Part shown: positions 1-9,294 of the stretch, piece by piece
Position numbering within the stretch: position 1 is the first letter of the stretch
Layout: every line of letters starts with the position of its first letter
Source of the DNA: Methylacidiphilum sp. Yel
Lineage (GTDB): Bacteria > Verrucomicrobiota > Verrucomicrobiia > Methylacidiphilales > Methylacidiphilaceae
Assembly: GCF_004421185.1 (NCBI RefSeq)
Contig: NZ_LXQB01000016.1
Location: forward strand, 1-64,000
Direction: 5' to 3'
DNA length: 64,000 nucleotides
Notes under the pieces: model-generated
What the model was told of the DNA's origin: nothing
Databases searched by the model: none
Seen by the model: the letters and a program-made list of their open reading frames with translations, nothing else
Program-made: the position numbers and the translations under genes

Positions 1-102
1 GCCGATGAGAGTGTCAGGGTCTATCAAAACCTCAACACCCTCATCGGAGAGCTTGCCCTGGCTAAATCTGGTCAGTTATCTCCAGGAATCCCCTGCCTTT
101 AG
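1..102 (+). pseudogene. C-terminal end of an IS200/IS605-type TnpB (cut by window edge)
   Basis: Frame 1 is open from the first base to a TAG at 100-102 and reads as a short tail with ESVRVYQNLNTLIGEL followed by a low-complexity end. Such a tail running straight into a terminal hairpin is what the 3' end of an orfB/tnpB gene of the IS1341/IS605 group looks like. The catalytic part would lie left of the window, so the call rests mainly on the adjoining hairpin. It could also be a chance open frame. Confidence 0.35.
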
Positions 103-1305
103 GCATGGGGAGGATGTCAATGGTTCCTTTTCCATTAAAAGCTCACAGATCAAATGGTAAACGGTAGCCTGCACTTCTTGGATTCGAGGAATGTAATCAG
201 AACGAACGATAATGGATAGGTCAGCAAGCCCCCTGCGAACGATCTCCCCTCCATCGTATCCCAAAATGGCAATAGTAGAAAGCCCCTTTTTCCTTGCTTC
301 CTCAAAACAGGCCAAAACATTGCGTGATCCCCCACTGGTCGAAATTCCAATGACTACATCCCCAGATTCCAAATGGGCCATCAATTGACGCGAAAAAATG
401 ACTTCTGCTCCCACATCATTTGCCAGGGCAGAGAGCACCGCTGGTTCTATAGATAATGAATAGGCAGTTAAAGGTTTGGGCCATTCTAGAGAGATATTCA
501 GTAGGTCTAAAGCAAAGTCATTGGCATCCGTAGCTGATCCTCCATTGCCAAAGAGAATAATTTTAGCCCCCTGTTGACCTTTTTCTTTAAGTAGTTTTGC
601 TGCCTGAAGAATCTTTTCGCCCTCTTCTTCTACCAACTTTAATCTTAATCTTTCATCTTCTTTGGCTTTTTCTTGTATTGACCAACTTACTTCCTCAATA
701 ATCCCTGCCTCTGGCTGTCCATCCATACCCAAAAAGGGATAGAGAAACTGTGCTTCTCCTCCTGATTGTCCCAACTGACGGTGTTCAAAAAAAAGATGCA
801 CTGTTTCCCATAAGGTGTGATAAAGGATTTCGACGATCTCTTGAAATATAAAAGGATCTTCAGAAGGATTCTCTATAAAATAACTTCCTTTCTTTCCAGG
901 GAGCGCTAAAGTCAAAGCCCCCCTTCCCATTGCTAGATCAATGGCCTTTTCAACTAAAACATCTCCTTCAATTCCACTGAATCCAAAAACAATATCATTA
1001 GCCTTGCAGATGGCCTTAAGCCAATTAAAAAAATCCGCTGAGATATCTAAAGCCGGCAGCGCTCGTTTGCCAACGATTACAGGATGGACAAACTCTACCG
1101 AAACATGCTGTGCATCCGTTTGAGAAGAGCCTCGACCAAAAGCCAAAATTCTACCTCCATTCAAAAACCGGCTAGCAATCTGCTGGCAGATTGTAGCCAA
1201 TGATAAAGCTTCTTTTTGGAAAAACAGGGTTGAGAGCCCGTTCCGCTTCTCAACCCGTTGCCTTATCCAATTAAGCTCTTTTGTTATTTTTTCTTTCCTT
1301 AACAT
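76..1305 (-). CDS. Double SIS-domain sugar-phosphate isomerase (GmhA-like)
   Basis: The 409-residue protein carries two SIS (sugar isomerase) domains in tandem. The first lies around residues 40-180 (FGRGSSQTDAQH), the second around 225-395 (FGNGGSATDAND, then GISTSGGSRNV). Both resemble phosphoheptose isomerase (GmhA), which converts sedoheptulose-7-phosphate. Single-domain GmhA is about 190 residues, so this is a duplication or fusion. It is the last gene of the hyp operon and its start overlaps the hypE end by 7 bases. GmhA-like genes occur next to hyp genes in several hydrogenase clusters, but their role there is not settled. The final dozen residues (SSPCLKAGDSWR) are encoded by the IS605-type end hairpin, so the native C-terminus has probably been replaced by the insertion. 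Confidence 0.8.
   Translation of the reverse strand: MLRKEKITKELNWIRQRVEKRNGLSTLFFQKEALSLATICQQIASRFLNGGRILAFGRGSSQTDAQHVSVEFVHPVIVGKRALPALDISADFFNWLKAICKANDIVFGFSGIEGDVLVEKAIDLAMGRGALTLALPGKKGSYFIENPSEDPFIFQEIVEILYHTLWETVHLFFEHRQLGQSGGEAQFLYPFLGMDGQPEAGIIEEVSWSIQEKAKEDERLRLKLVEEEGEKILQAAKLLKEKGQQGAKIILFGNGGSATDANDFALDLLNISLEWPKPLTAYSLSIEPAVLSALANDVGAEVIFSRQLMAHLESGDVVIGISTSGGSRNVLACFEEARKKGLSTIAILGYDGGEIVRRGLADLSIIVRSDYIPRIQEVQATVYHLICELLMEKEPLTSSPCLKAGDSWR
85..120 (+). mobile_element. Right-end hairpin of an IS200/IS605-family element
   Basis: The stretch holds an imperfect palindrome (CCCC-TGCC-TTTA-GGCA-TGGGG, 90-110) followed by AGGATGTCAA. Subterminal hairpins of this shape close the right end of IS605/IS1341 elements and form the 3' part of the TnpB guide RNA. 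It is read on the plus strand, just after the putative tnpB tail. The same bases encode, on the minus strand, the last residues of the SIS-domain gene. Confidence 0.5.
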
Positions 1306-2315
1306 ATCCTTGGCAAGGGATCTCCTACAAGCATATCAACCATCCGACTCCCGCCATATGCAGAAAGAGTAACCACTTTCCCAGAAGGTTTGTCCGAAAT
1401 TACCCCAATAATTCTGGCTTCTTCTCCTCCAGGAATGTCATTTAGCAGCTTTTGAAAATCAACGGCCTTCTTCTGATCCACAACAGCAACAAATTGCCCT
1501 TCAGAAGCTATGTGCAGAGGATCCAGACCCAAGATCTCACAAGCTCCCCGAACTTCTTGACGAATTGGGATCAACTCCTCTTCGATCATAACGCCAAAGC
1601 CAATGTCATGGGCAAGTTCATTAAGGACGGAAGCCAAGCCTCCCCTTGTCGGATCCCGCATCCACTTGATAGCCGAAGGCTCCAATCTAATCATGGGTTC
1701 AATCATTGGCCAAAGAGGGCGGCTATCTGTTTTAAGAGTTGCTTCCAGTTCTATTTCTCCCCTGGCTAAAAGAACTGTAATCCCATGGTCACCGATAGGA
1801 CCTGAAAGTAAAATTTTATCTCCAACTTCCACTCTATGAGGATCTAAATTCACCCCTGGTTCCACAAGCCCATACCCAGTCGTTGTAATATAAAGCCCGT
1901 CTCCTTTTCCGTGCTCAACGACTTTTGTATCCCCACCAGCAATAATAACCGAGGCAGCTTTTGCAGCCCGAGCCATGGCTTTGACTTCCCGTTGAAAAAC
2001 CTCCATCGACAGCCCTGCTTCCAGAATCCAACTGGATAAAATAACAAGCGGCTTTGCTCCCGAAACGGCCAAGTCATTCACAGTCCCGTTGACCGCAAGT
2101 TCACCAATGGACCCACCCGGAAAGGCTAAGGGGCTGACCACATAACTGTCTGTTGTGAGCGCATACCTGGTTTTATCCCATTCGATAATCGCAGCGTCAG
2201 CAAGAGGCTCTAAAAGTGGGTTCCTGCATTCAGCCAATATCACCTGTTCAATTAACCTCCTACTCGATTTACCTCCCGCTCCATGAGCCAGTTCTATGCA
2301 CTGTTCCAGTTTCAT
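1299..2315 (-). CDS. hypE: Hydrogenase maturation carbamoyl-dehydratase HypE
   Basis: HypE dehydrates the thiocarboxamide on its C-terminal cysteine to thiocyanate, giving the cyanide ligands of the NiFe site. The 338-residue protein starts with the AIR-synthase-like fold (ELAHGAGGKSSRRLI) and contains the ATP-binding DPTRGGLASVLNELA segment near residue 223. It ends in PRIC, the catalytic C-terminal cysteine expected of the family, so it appears functional. It lies between hypD (54-base gap) and the SIS gene (7-base overlap) on the same strand. Length and motifs are typical. Confidence 0.97.
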   Translation of the reverse strand: MKLEQCIELAHGAGGKSSRRLIEQVILAECRNPLLEPLADAAIIEWDKTRYALTTDSYVVSPLAFPGGSIGELAVNGTVNDLAVSGAKPLVILSSWILEAGLSMEVFQREVKAMARAAKAASVIIAGGDTKVVEHGKGDGLYITTTGYGLVEPGVNLDPHRVEVGDKILLSGPIGDHGITVLLARGEIELEATLKTDSRPLWPMIEPMIRLEPSAIKWMRDPTRGGLASVLNELAHDIGFGVMIEEELIPIRQEVRGACEILGLDPLHIASEGQFVAVVDQKKAVDFQKLLNDIPGGEEARIIGVISDKPSGKVVTLSAYGGSRMVDMLVGDPLPRIC

Positions 2316-2369
2316 TTTCCAATTCTAAGGCAAAACCTAATTAACTTGAAAGCCCACTTGTCCCTCTGC

Positions 2370-3476
2370 CTAGAGCTCTGTTTTCTGATAGACGTGATGG
2401 AAGTAGGCTGCACACGCTCCTTCAGAAGAGACCATCAAGGCTCCTACTGGATGTTCTGGATTGCAGCTTCTTCCAAAAAGCTTACACTGATAAGGCTTAA
2501 GCACTCCTTTAAGGACTTCTCCACACTGTGCTGCTTTTGGATCAGTAAGAGTAATGCCTTGAGTGCCAAAACGCAGTTCAGCATCCCAATAAGAAAATTC
2601 CTTTTTAATTTTAAGGGCTGACTGAGCTATGAATCCCAGTCCGCGCCATTCGAAATACGAACGAAGCTCAAAAACCCGTTCAAGCAGCTTCAACGCTGTG
2701 CGATTACCTTCCCAAGGAACAACGCGGCCATACTGATTTTCCACCTCGCTCTTTTTTTCTTTTAACTGGCGCAAGATTCGTAGAATGGATTCTAAAATAT
2801 CTAAAGGTTCAAAACCTGAAATCACTATTGGTTTCTTATAATTTTGAGCAACAAATGCATATGGCCGACACCCAATCACTGTAGACACATGACCAGGACC
2901 AATAAACCCATCAAGTCGCATATCTGGCGAATCTAGAATCGCTCGAATGGCAGGCAGAATCAACACATGGTTACAAAATACAGAAAAGTTTTTTATTCCC
3001 CATTCCTGTGCCTTTAAAAGCGTTAGAGCCGTTGCAGGAGCTGTAGTTTCAAAACCAATTGCAAAAAAAACAACCTCTTTTTTAGGATGTTCTTTAGCCA
3101 GCTTCAGGCTGTCTAATGGGGAATACACCATTCGAATGTCTCTGCCTTTTGCTTTCAGGACCAAAGGACTGCCTGTTTGACCTGGCACTCGCATCATATC
3201 CCCAAAAGCGGTTAAAATCACTTTTGGATCTTCAGCAATTCTCAGCCCCTCGTCAATTCTTCCCATCGGCAATACACATACAGGACATCCTGGACCATGG
3301 ATCAATTCAACATTTGAAGGAATAAGAGCATGTAGGCCAAATCGGTAAATAGAAAAAGTATGGCCCCCGCAGACTTCCATGATCCGGTAATGTACCGTAG
3401 GATCAGCTAGCTGTTGAATCGTTTCTATTGTCTTTTTAATAAGTCGACTGTCCCGAAATTCATCTACATATTGCAT
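2370..3476 (-). CDS. hypD: Hydrogenase maturation factor HypD
   Basis: HypD is the [4Fe-4S] scaffold on which Fe(CN)2CO is assembled together with HypC before transfer to the hydrogenase large subunit. The 368-residue protein shows the conserved VCGGHTFSIYRFGL near residue 34, GPGCPVCVLP near 63 and the C-terminal cysteine region FGRSCNPEHPVGALMVSSEGAC that binds the cluster. It follows hypC by 29 bases in the hyp operon, so HypC and HypD are probably made together. Confidence 0.97.
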   Translation of the reverse strand: MQYVDEFRDSRLIKKTIETIQQLADPTVHYRIMEVCGGHTFSIYRFGLHALIPSNVELIHGPGCPVCVLPMGRIDEGLRIAEDPKVILTAFGDMMRVPGQTGSPLVLKAKGRDIRMVYSPLDSLKLAKEHPKKEVVFFAIGFETTAPATALTLLKAQEWGIKNFSVFCNHVLILPAIRAILDSPDMRLDGFIGPGHVSTVIGCRPYAFVAQNYKKPIVISGFEPLDILESILRILRQLKEKKSEVENQYGRVVPWEGNRTALKLLERVFELRSYFEWRGLGFIAQSALKIKKEFSYWDAELRFGTQGITLTDPKAAQCGEVLKGVLKPYQCKLFGRSCNPEHPVGALMVSSEGACAAYFHHVYQKTEL

Positions 3477-3505
3477 CTAAATCAGATCCTTCAAAGAAGT
3501 ATCTT

Positions 3506-3802
3506 TTATGTTTTTTTTTCTTCTTCCATAGAATAACCTTGAAGCTCTTCCATTGCCTGTTTATCTTCTCCAAGCATGGAAAGAATCCGCAACTGATCCT
3601 GAGCTTCACGTTCAGATATTTTCGCCAATGCAAATCCGACATGAATTAATACCCAATCCCCTGGTTTCGGCTCTTCGTCCTTTATTAATTCAATGTTGAT
3701 CCTCCTCCTCACTGAAGAAACCTCAACAAGAGCTGTTTGAATAAAAGGCATTTGATCATAAGGATCCATTTCAACTATTTTTCCAGGAATTGCTAAACAC
3801 AT
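3506..3802 (-). CDS. hypC: Hydrogenase maturation chaperone HypC
   Basis: HypC carries the Fe(CN)2CO unit from HypD to the apo large subunit, using the sulfur of its N-terminal cysteine. The 98-residue protein begins MCLAIPGKIVEM, with the catalytic Cys2, and contains the family core GDWVLIHVGFALAKIS around residue 48. A charged tail (MEELQGYSMEEEKKT) follows. It sits between hypF and hypD on the minus strand. A second, divergent HypC-like gene lies at 11705-12106. Confidence 0.96.
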   Translation of the reverse strand: MCLAIPGKIVEMDPYDQMPFIQTALVEVSSVRRRINIELIKDEEPKPGDWVLIHVGFALAKISEREAQDQLRILSMLGEDKQAMEELQGYSMEEEKKT

Positions 3803-3858
3803 ATCCTTTTGTAGGCTATTCTTTTTCTCATTGATGTCAATGCCAAGTAAAGAAGGCT

Positions 3859-6198
3859 TCAGAGCTTTTTCTTTATCCAGTGATTTTCATAAGCAAGGGC
3901 AATGAGCTGACCAAAACTGATATTTTCGTCATTGGGACAGAGAGCCGTATGAAAATAGAGTTCAAATTTGTCTCCCCACAAAAGCTTCAAAAGGTCAACT
4001 AATAAGCCATTTTGAAAGACTCCGCCAGAAAAAGCTATTTTCCGCACTCTAAACTCGTTGGCTAGTCTTCCGACCAGCAGGGCTAGCCAATAGTGTAGTC
4101 CAAAAGCGATCTCCTCCTTCGGTCTTTTATCTTCTGCCATCTGCCTCATCCATCGGATCAACTGACCTAGTTGAACCACACTGTTATAAAGCTTAGCCTC
4201 AGGAACTTTCCAATTTTTTATTGCCTGCATGTTGTTCCAAAGACCTGCAGATAAAGCGTACCGGGTAGCTTGTTTTTGCAACTCCATGGCTGCTTGACCT
4301 TCAAAAGTAGTATAATCGCAAAGACCAAGTATCGAGGCTACTCCATCAAAAATTCTGCCAACACTTGAACTTAAAACATATTTTCTTGCTTCAATCATCT
4401 TCAGATAGGTTCTCCATTCAAGAGCTGAAAACTTCGGTCTTAAAAAATTCAGTTCATCTAATGTTCCAACCTGTGATGACCACAAGCCAAGAGCAGAAAT
4501 ACGCGGTTCTTTAATGCCCTTGTCGGCTAAGAGAAGAGGGAAATATTCGAAATGAGCTAGCCTCTTCATTTCTTGATCCCTTTGAAAAAGAAAAAATTCT
4601 CCCCCCCAAATTCTTCCGTCTTCCCCATATCCAGTCCCATCCCACACGACACCCAATACAGGCTGCTGTTGCCAAAGAAGGTCGTTTTCGGCTAAAACCG
4701 CCCAAAAATGGGCTTTATGATGCTGTATAAAAACAGGGTTGAGTTTATAATTCTTTGAAATCTCCAACCCCAATTCAGTCGAATGATACCGAGGATGAAG
4801 GTCCACAGCGAGAGCTGTGGGTATAAAATCAAAAAGTTTTGTAAAATGAGACAGGACTTTCTGATAAGTTTCATAAGCATTCCAGTTGCCCAGATCACCT
4901 AAATATTGAGAAACATACAGGTTTGATTCGTGACAAAGACTGAAAGTAGCTTTGAGATCCGATCCCAAAGCCAACAGAGAAGCTGACTGTGAAATTTCGT
5001 AAGAGTCTAAACTATAAAAAGGAGCAAAAGAACGACTTCTTCGGAGCAAAATCGGCGTCTTCGTCACAGGGGAACATGCCATGACGGAATCATCCTGAGG
5101 AACAGCAATGTCTCTGTTATGACTAAGAACTTTATCAACTACCCCTTGGAGTTGAGAGAATACTTCTTCCTCTGTAGTTAGTATGGGAGAGCCGGAAATG
5201 TTCGCGCTGGTTGCTACCACTGGATGTTGGATGAGATCAAGAAGCAAAACGTACAAGGGAGCATAAGCAAGCATGATCCCAAGAGTATCTTGCAAAGGTG
5301 CAATGTGCTCAGAAAGGACCAAAGAGAGGTTTATTTTTTTCCTTAGGAGCATAATTGGCTTTTGACGGGATGTCAGCCACCTTTCTTCTTCATCGGAAAT
5401 TTCAGTATGTTCTTTGACAGTCTTAAGGTCTTGAAACATTAAGGCAAAAGGTTTATGAGCCCTTTTTTTGCTTTCTCTCAGGCGCAAGACAGTCCGATCG
5501 CTGTAGCCGTCTGCAATAAGTAAAAAGCCTCCGATACCCTTCACAGCGACAATTTCTCCTGCTAAGATTGCCTTTGCCGCTTCGTCAAGCGCAGCCTGAT
5601 TGCAGCCCAATTCATTTCTTTGTTTATCATAAAGTCTTAGGGTTATCCCGCAGTCTTTGCATGAATTGGTTTGAGAATAAAATCGGCGATCCAGTGGCTC
5701 CTCATATTCCCTTTGGCATTCATAACACATCTTAAAAGAAACCATCGTCGTTCTCTGCCTGTCATACGGTAACGAAAGGGTGATGGAGAAACGTGGCCCG
5801 CATTGCGTACAGGTTATGAAAGGATAACCAAAGCGCCGATTGGTTGGAGAACGAAGCTCCACCAGGCAATCCTCACAAAGATCAAGATCAGGCAAAAGAA
5901 GGACCGATGGTTTACCTTCTTCTTGACTTTGTTCGATGGTAAAATACTCATAATTTTTGATTTCTGTTTGTTCGAAGACCGACGAACTGATAAATGCAAT
6001 AGACGGAGCTTGATCGATGAGATCACGACAAAAAGTTTCAACATTTTCTTGAGGCCCCTCGACATGGATGTGGACTCCACTTGTCGTATTGTTGACCCAG
6101 CCTTGCAGTGCAAGTCTTTGAGCAAGCCTGTAAACAAAAGGCCGAAAACCAACTCCTTGAACTTTGCCTTTTAAATGAATGCGTAAGGCTTTTTTCAT
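3859..6198 (-). CDS. hypF: Carbamoyltransferase HypF
   Basis: HypF makes the carbamoyl group for cyanide-ligand synthesis from carbamoyl phosphate and ATP and passes it to HypE. The 779-residue protein has the expected order: an acylphosphatase-like domain (GKVQGVGFRPFVYRLA, residues 9-24), zinc-finger pairs (CEDC, CTQCG, CYEC, CKDCG, about 105-185), a YrdC-like domain (KGIGGFLLIAD near 220) and a Kae1/TobZ-like C-terminal half with HHKAHFWAVLAEN near 490. It is intact and of normal length. It is preceded by the nickel permease and followed by hypC. Confidence 0.97.
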   Translation of the reverse strand: MKKALRIHLKGKVQGVGFRPFVYRLAQRLALQGWVNNTTSGVHIHVEGPQENVETFCRDLIDQAPSIAFISSSVFEQTEIKNYEYFTIEQSQEEGKPSVLLLPDLDLCEDCLVELRSPTNRRFGYPFITCTQCGPRFSITLSLPYDRQRTTMVSFKMCYECQREYEEPLDRRFYSQTNSCKDCGITLRLYDKQRNELGCNQAALDEAAKAILAGEIVAVKGIGGFLLIADGYSDRTVLRLRESKKRAHKPFALMFQDLKTVKEHTEISDEEERWLTSRQKPIMLLRKKINLSLVLSEHIAPLQDTLGIMLAYAPLYVLLLDLIQHPVVATSANISGSPILTTEEEVFSQLQGVVDKVLSHNRDIAVPQDDSVMACSPVTKTPILLRRSRSFAPFYSLDSYEISQSASLLALGSDLKATFSLCHESNLYVSQYLGDLGNWNAYETYQKVLSHFTKLFDFIPTALAVDLHPRYHSTELGLEISKNYKLNPVFIQHHKAHFWAVLAENDLLWQQQPVLGVVWDGTGYGEDGRIWGGEFFLFQRDQEMKRLAHFEYFPLLLADKGIKEPRISALGLWSSQVGTLDELNFLRPKFSALEWRTYLKMIEARKYVLSSSVGRIFDGVASILGLCDYTTFEGQAAMELQKQATRYALSAGLWNNMQAIKNWKVPEAKLYNSVVQLGQLIRWMRQMAEDKRPKEEIAFGLHYWLALLVGRLANEFRVRKIAFSGGVFQNGLLVDLLKLLWGDKFELYFHTALCPNDENISFGQLIALAYENHWIKKKL

Positions 6199-6252
6199 TA
6201 CAGGTGCTTTGACATCAGCTAGGTCGTAAACGAAAGGCTGAGCTTTTTAGCT

Positions 6253-6964
6253 TCATTCTCCTCCTCCAAACAACCAGAACAAACCCACTCCTATAGCCAA
6301 ACTGCCAAAACAGATATTTAACCATTTCCCTTTCCTTTGCGTATCTAATAGTCGACTAAAAACCATCCTGGATAAAAAGAATGAAAAAACGATCATTCCC
6401 AATATAGCTCCTACCCCAAATCCTAAAACATAAAGGGCTGCAAGTGTTTGAGTGGGAAATGCCAAAACGGGAAGGGCACCGAGAAAATGGTTGGATCCCG
6501 CAACACCATGCAACAACCCTATCCCTAGGGATGCATGGGTATGATAATGTGGACTATGCTCGTGTACGAGGGAAGTAGAGGAGACAGACGGAGTTTCCTC
6601 GTGGTAGTGAATATGACAATGTTCTATCCCCTCATGATGATGGCTATGGATATGAATTTTCTTTTGAAAGACTCGGCGAATGGTCCACATCCCTATCCCA
6701 ATCAAGACAATCCCAACCGCTTTTTCCGACCACCGAGAAAGCTGAGCGATCGGGAAGAGATTACGAAAAAAAAAATAAAATAACCGCTAAAATCCAGATT
6801 CCTCCGCTATGTCCTAGGCCCCAGAACAAACCAATTTTCCAGGCTGCCTTCCTGCTTTCAATAGCCAAGGGAGCAATGGCGCTCAAATGATCCGGTCCTG
6901 TTAAAGCATGAATGAATCCAGCAACTAGGCCAGTAATCAACACAAGTTCTGGGGATAAATCCAC
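6253..6964 (-). pseudogene. Nickel permease (UreH/NiCoT-like), split by a frameshift in an A10 run
   Basis: Two overlapping reading frames together encode one membrane protein of about 236 residues. The N-terminal part (from 6964) has FIHALTGPDHLSAIAPLA, a His-Asp-His motif typical of nickel/cobalt permeases. The second part has a histidine-rich loop (HIHSHHHEGIEHCHIH) and HGVAGSNHFLGALPVL, then more hydrophobic segments. The frames meet at ten consecutive A (6766-6775, T10 on the coding strand). Nine would give a continuous protein reading FFF-RNLFPIAQLSRW. Placed between hypB and hypF, it would supply nickel for hydrogenase. The run could be a sequencing error, a phase-variable tract or an inactivating mutation. 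Confidence 0.8.
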
Positions 6965-7008
6965 AAAACGCCTCTAATCAAGTTGGTAAAAATTCAACAA
7001 CTAGATCC

Positions 7009-7794
7009 TTATCCTCTAATAGTGGCCAATTGTTGATTAACCCAATGAAACCACTTTTCTATTCCTTCTCCTGTTTTTGCTGATAAGGCAACGACTTCCA
7101 TTCCTGGCCGAATCCTTCGAAGACCATCCATACATTTTTCCACTGAAAAGTCGACATAAGGGAGCAAGTCGATTTTGGTCAAAACCAATAAATCAGCTCC
7201 GTAAAAAGCTTCAGGATATTTAAGGGGTTTATCATCCCCTTCAGCTACAGACAAAAGCAACACTCTCTTTGTTTCACCTAAATCAAAAAGAGCAGGACAA
7301 ATCAAATTACCCACATTTTCAATCCATACGATCCCCTCCGAAGGTAAAGGGATCTCTTCTAGAGCATGACCAATGGTATGGGCATCCAAATGACATCCTT
7401 TGCCTGTTTGGATTTGTACCGCTTCAACACCAGTCTGCCGAATTCTTTGGGCATCTATTTCACTCTGCTGATCCCCTTCGATGACCGCTTGAGGGAATTT
7501 CCCCTGAAAAGCCTCAATGGTTTTCACTAAAAGAGAGGTTTTCCCTGAACCTGGGCTTGAAATTACATTTAGAGCCAAAATTTTTCGGGCAGAAAACAAA
7601 GAGCGGTTCGCCTTTGCAAATCGGCTGTTTTTTTCAAGAACATCCATTTGAAGTTTCACCTGCTCTCTTGGTTTCTCAGCCTTCTTCTCATTGTGATCAT
7701 TATGATCATGGTGAGAATGAAGTAATTCCGGATGGTGGTTTGCTGACTGAGCTGATTGATGAGAAGCAGGCTGACAACCGCAATGTTCGCACAT
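7009..7794 (-). CDS. hypB: Nickel-inserting GTPase HypB
   Basis: HypB is the SIMIBI-class GTPase that, with HypA, loads nickel into NiFe hydrogenase. The 261-residue protein starts with the high-affinity metal motif MCEHCGC, followed by a histidine-rich stretch (HHPELLHSHHDHNDH, residues 21-35) that can store nickel. The P-loop SSPGSGKTSLL is near residue 80, and VLTKIDLLPYVDF supplies the guanine-specificity motif. It is the first gene of the leftward hyp operon, so the promoter should lie just right of 7794. No hypA is seen in the window, so the partner must be encoded elsewhere. Confidence 0.96.
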   Translation of the reverse strand: MCEHCGCQPASHQSAQSANHHPELLHSHHDHNDHNEKKAEKPREQVKLQMDVLEKNSRFAKANRSLFSARKILALNVISSPGSGKTSLLVKTIEAFQGKFPQAVIEGDQQSEIDAQRIRQTGVEAVQIQTGKGCHLDAHTIGHALEEIPLPSEGIVWIENVGNLICPALFDLGETKRVLLLSVAEGDDKPLKYPEAFYGADLLVLTKIDLLPYVDFSVEKCMDGLRRIRPGMEVVALSAKTGEGIEKWFHWVNQQLATIRG

Positions 7795-8452
7795 AAGTCT
7801 ATCCTCCCCACAATAAACAATGGTTGTTTAGAATATGAGTATAAAGTATAGGTCATTTTCTTTTTTTCTAAAGTGAAATTTGTGGCTATGGAGATTTTGT
7901 CGACCACACTCAAGCTTTCTATCCTTTTAAGGATTCAGGGCATAAGCTAAAAAAATAAGTGGAAAAGACCTAGATCGGCTTTTTAGCTTCTTTCAAACTA
8001 ATTGTCGAAGAGCAGCTTACCTTCTAAACTCATTCAGTTTCACTTATTTGCTTCAGTTTTTGGAAAACAGGTTTTCCATCATTCTGAAAGTGTTGCTCCT
8101 CATACATAGGTAACAGCAAGCTAAAAAAATATACCTTTAAACCTCATTCAACCGGTCTTGAAGATCACATTGCCAATGGCACTTTTTGTCGCAATATTTT
8201 GCCTCAAGCGATGGATAAGTGAAGACATGGGAAATCAAAGTCCAAATAAAACTAATGTCTTTGACTTTTTGCTAGTGTAATTTCATTACGCCATCAGAAG
8301 ACCATGTTCCAGTCACTACACCATCAATGTATTATGGAAGATTAGCTTCAAGATTGTTAAAAACAGTTCTAAAAGCTTTTAGGCATTCTTAAGAAAAACT
8401 AGTTACTCCCTATAGAGCATATTCGAGGAACCATAATAAAGAAAAAACGGCA
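7795..8452. other. Intergenic region upstream of the hyp operon
   Basis: About 650 AT-rich bases without a convincing gene. The leftward promoter for hypB and the operon probably lies in the part nearest 7795, which contains several AT-rich, TATAAT-like stretches around 7835-7850. No defined operator, riboswitch or RNA was recognised. Confidence 0.3.
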
Positions 8453-8782
8453 TTAATTAGCCGCTGGCGATTCGTTCTCCCTGGAAGGACCATTGGGAGT
8501 CTCTGATGATGTCTTGGAATCCGTTTCTTGACTATCTTTAATTATTATGTTCCATAATTGATGAAGAATATAATAAAAGAAACCGATTCGGATCATTTTG
8601 GAAAGTATCCACCGGAGAGAATATAAGAGAAGACCTATAATAATTCCAATGATCAAACTGATCCAAAGGAGGTTTTCATTAGGTAAGTTTTTACTAACCC
8701 GCTTTAAAGATTCCAAGAAGCGGGCTTGAGCTTCTTCTAGCCTTAATTTAAAATCTTGTGAGCTATTTTTCGTATTATCCAT
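8453..8782 (-). CDS. Small membrane protein, YqjD/DUF883-like
   Basis: The 109-residue protein has an N-terminal amphipathic part (DFKLRLEEAQARFLESLKRV), a hydrophobic segment around residues 40-56 (WISLIIGIIIGLLLYSL) and a charged, Ser/Thr-rich tail. This layout resembles the stress-associated ribosome- or membrane-binding YqjD family, but the match is by architecture only. Its start overlaps the end of the next upstream gene by 40 bases, so the two probably form one transcription unit. The function is not known. Confidence 0.6.
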   Translation of the reverse strand: MDNTKNSSQDFKLRLEEAQARFLESLKRVSKNLPNENLLWISLIIGIIIGLLLYSLRWILSKMIRIGFFYYILHQLWNIIIKDSQETDSKTSSETPNGPSRENESPAAN

Positions 8783-9081
8783 AAAAAAAATCCAGACAAT
8801 AACATTAAGAAGGCGCCACAGAGAAATGCTCCTCCAATTTTTCCTATTCCTGCACTAAAAAGAAGATAAAGACCCCATATTCCATAAAAAAACCCAATAA
8901 GAAAAGAAATTGCCGAAAATATAATAAAAATTAAACTGATTAAGAGAAGAATAAGAAAAGCCCAAGCCTTGCTACCAAGATAATTTAGCTCCGATTCCAA
9001 AAATTCGAAAAAGTGGAGAACTAGCTGGCCAATTCCCCAAAATGGCTCTTTTCTTCCTGAAGTCTCGCCTTCTTTGTTTGC
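8743..9081 (-). CDS. Membrane protein, YqjE/phage-holin-3-like (DUF1469)
   Basis: The protein of about 112 residues (starting MANKEGETSGRKEP; the open frame begins 18 bases earlier) has two strongly hydrophobic hairpins, about residues 40-70 and 75-105, separated by a short turn. Such four-segment proteins next to a YqjD-like gene match the YqjD-YqjE pair of many proteobacteria, annotated as holin-superfamily proteins. It is probably co-expressed with the downstream gene because the two overlap. No catalytic motif is visible. Confidence 0.6.
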   Translation of the reverse strand, partial: ANKEGETSGRKEPFWGIGQLVLHFFEFLESELNYLGSKAWAFLILLLISLIFIIFSAISFLIGFFYGIWGLYLLFSAGIGKIGGAFLCGAFLMLLSGFFLWIIRKIAHKILN

Positions 9082-9294
9082 CATCAAAATCTTGATCAAT
9101 TGAGAAGTATATTACAGAAAAAAAAACTGAATTTAAAGAATCATTTCAGGAAACACACTCATAATTTTGGGTATCTACAGATAATTTTTGAAATAAATGA
9201 TAAAGTCAGACTCCCGTATTCAACCAGAGTGCCCAAATTTTTTTTCTAGAAAGGACAATGATTTATTAAAAAAAGATTTGCAATGTTGCCTGAA

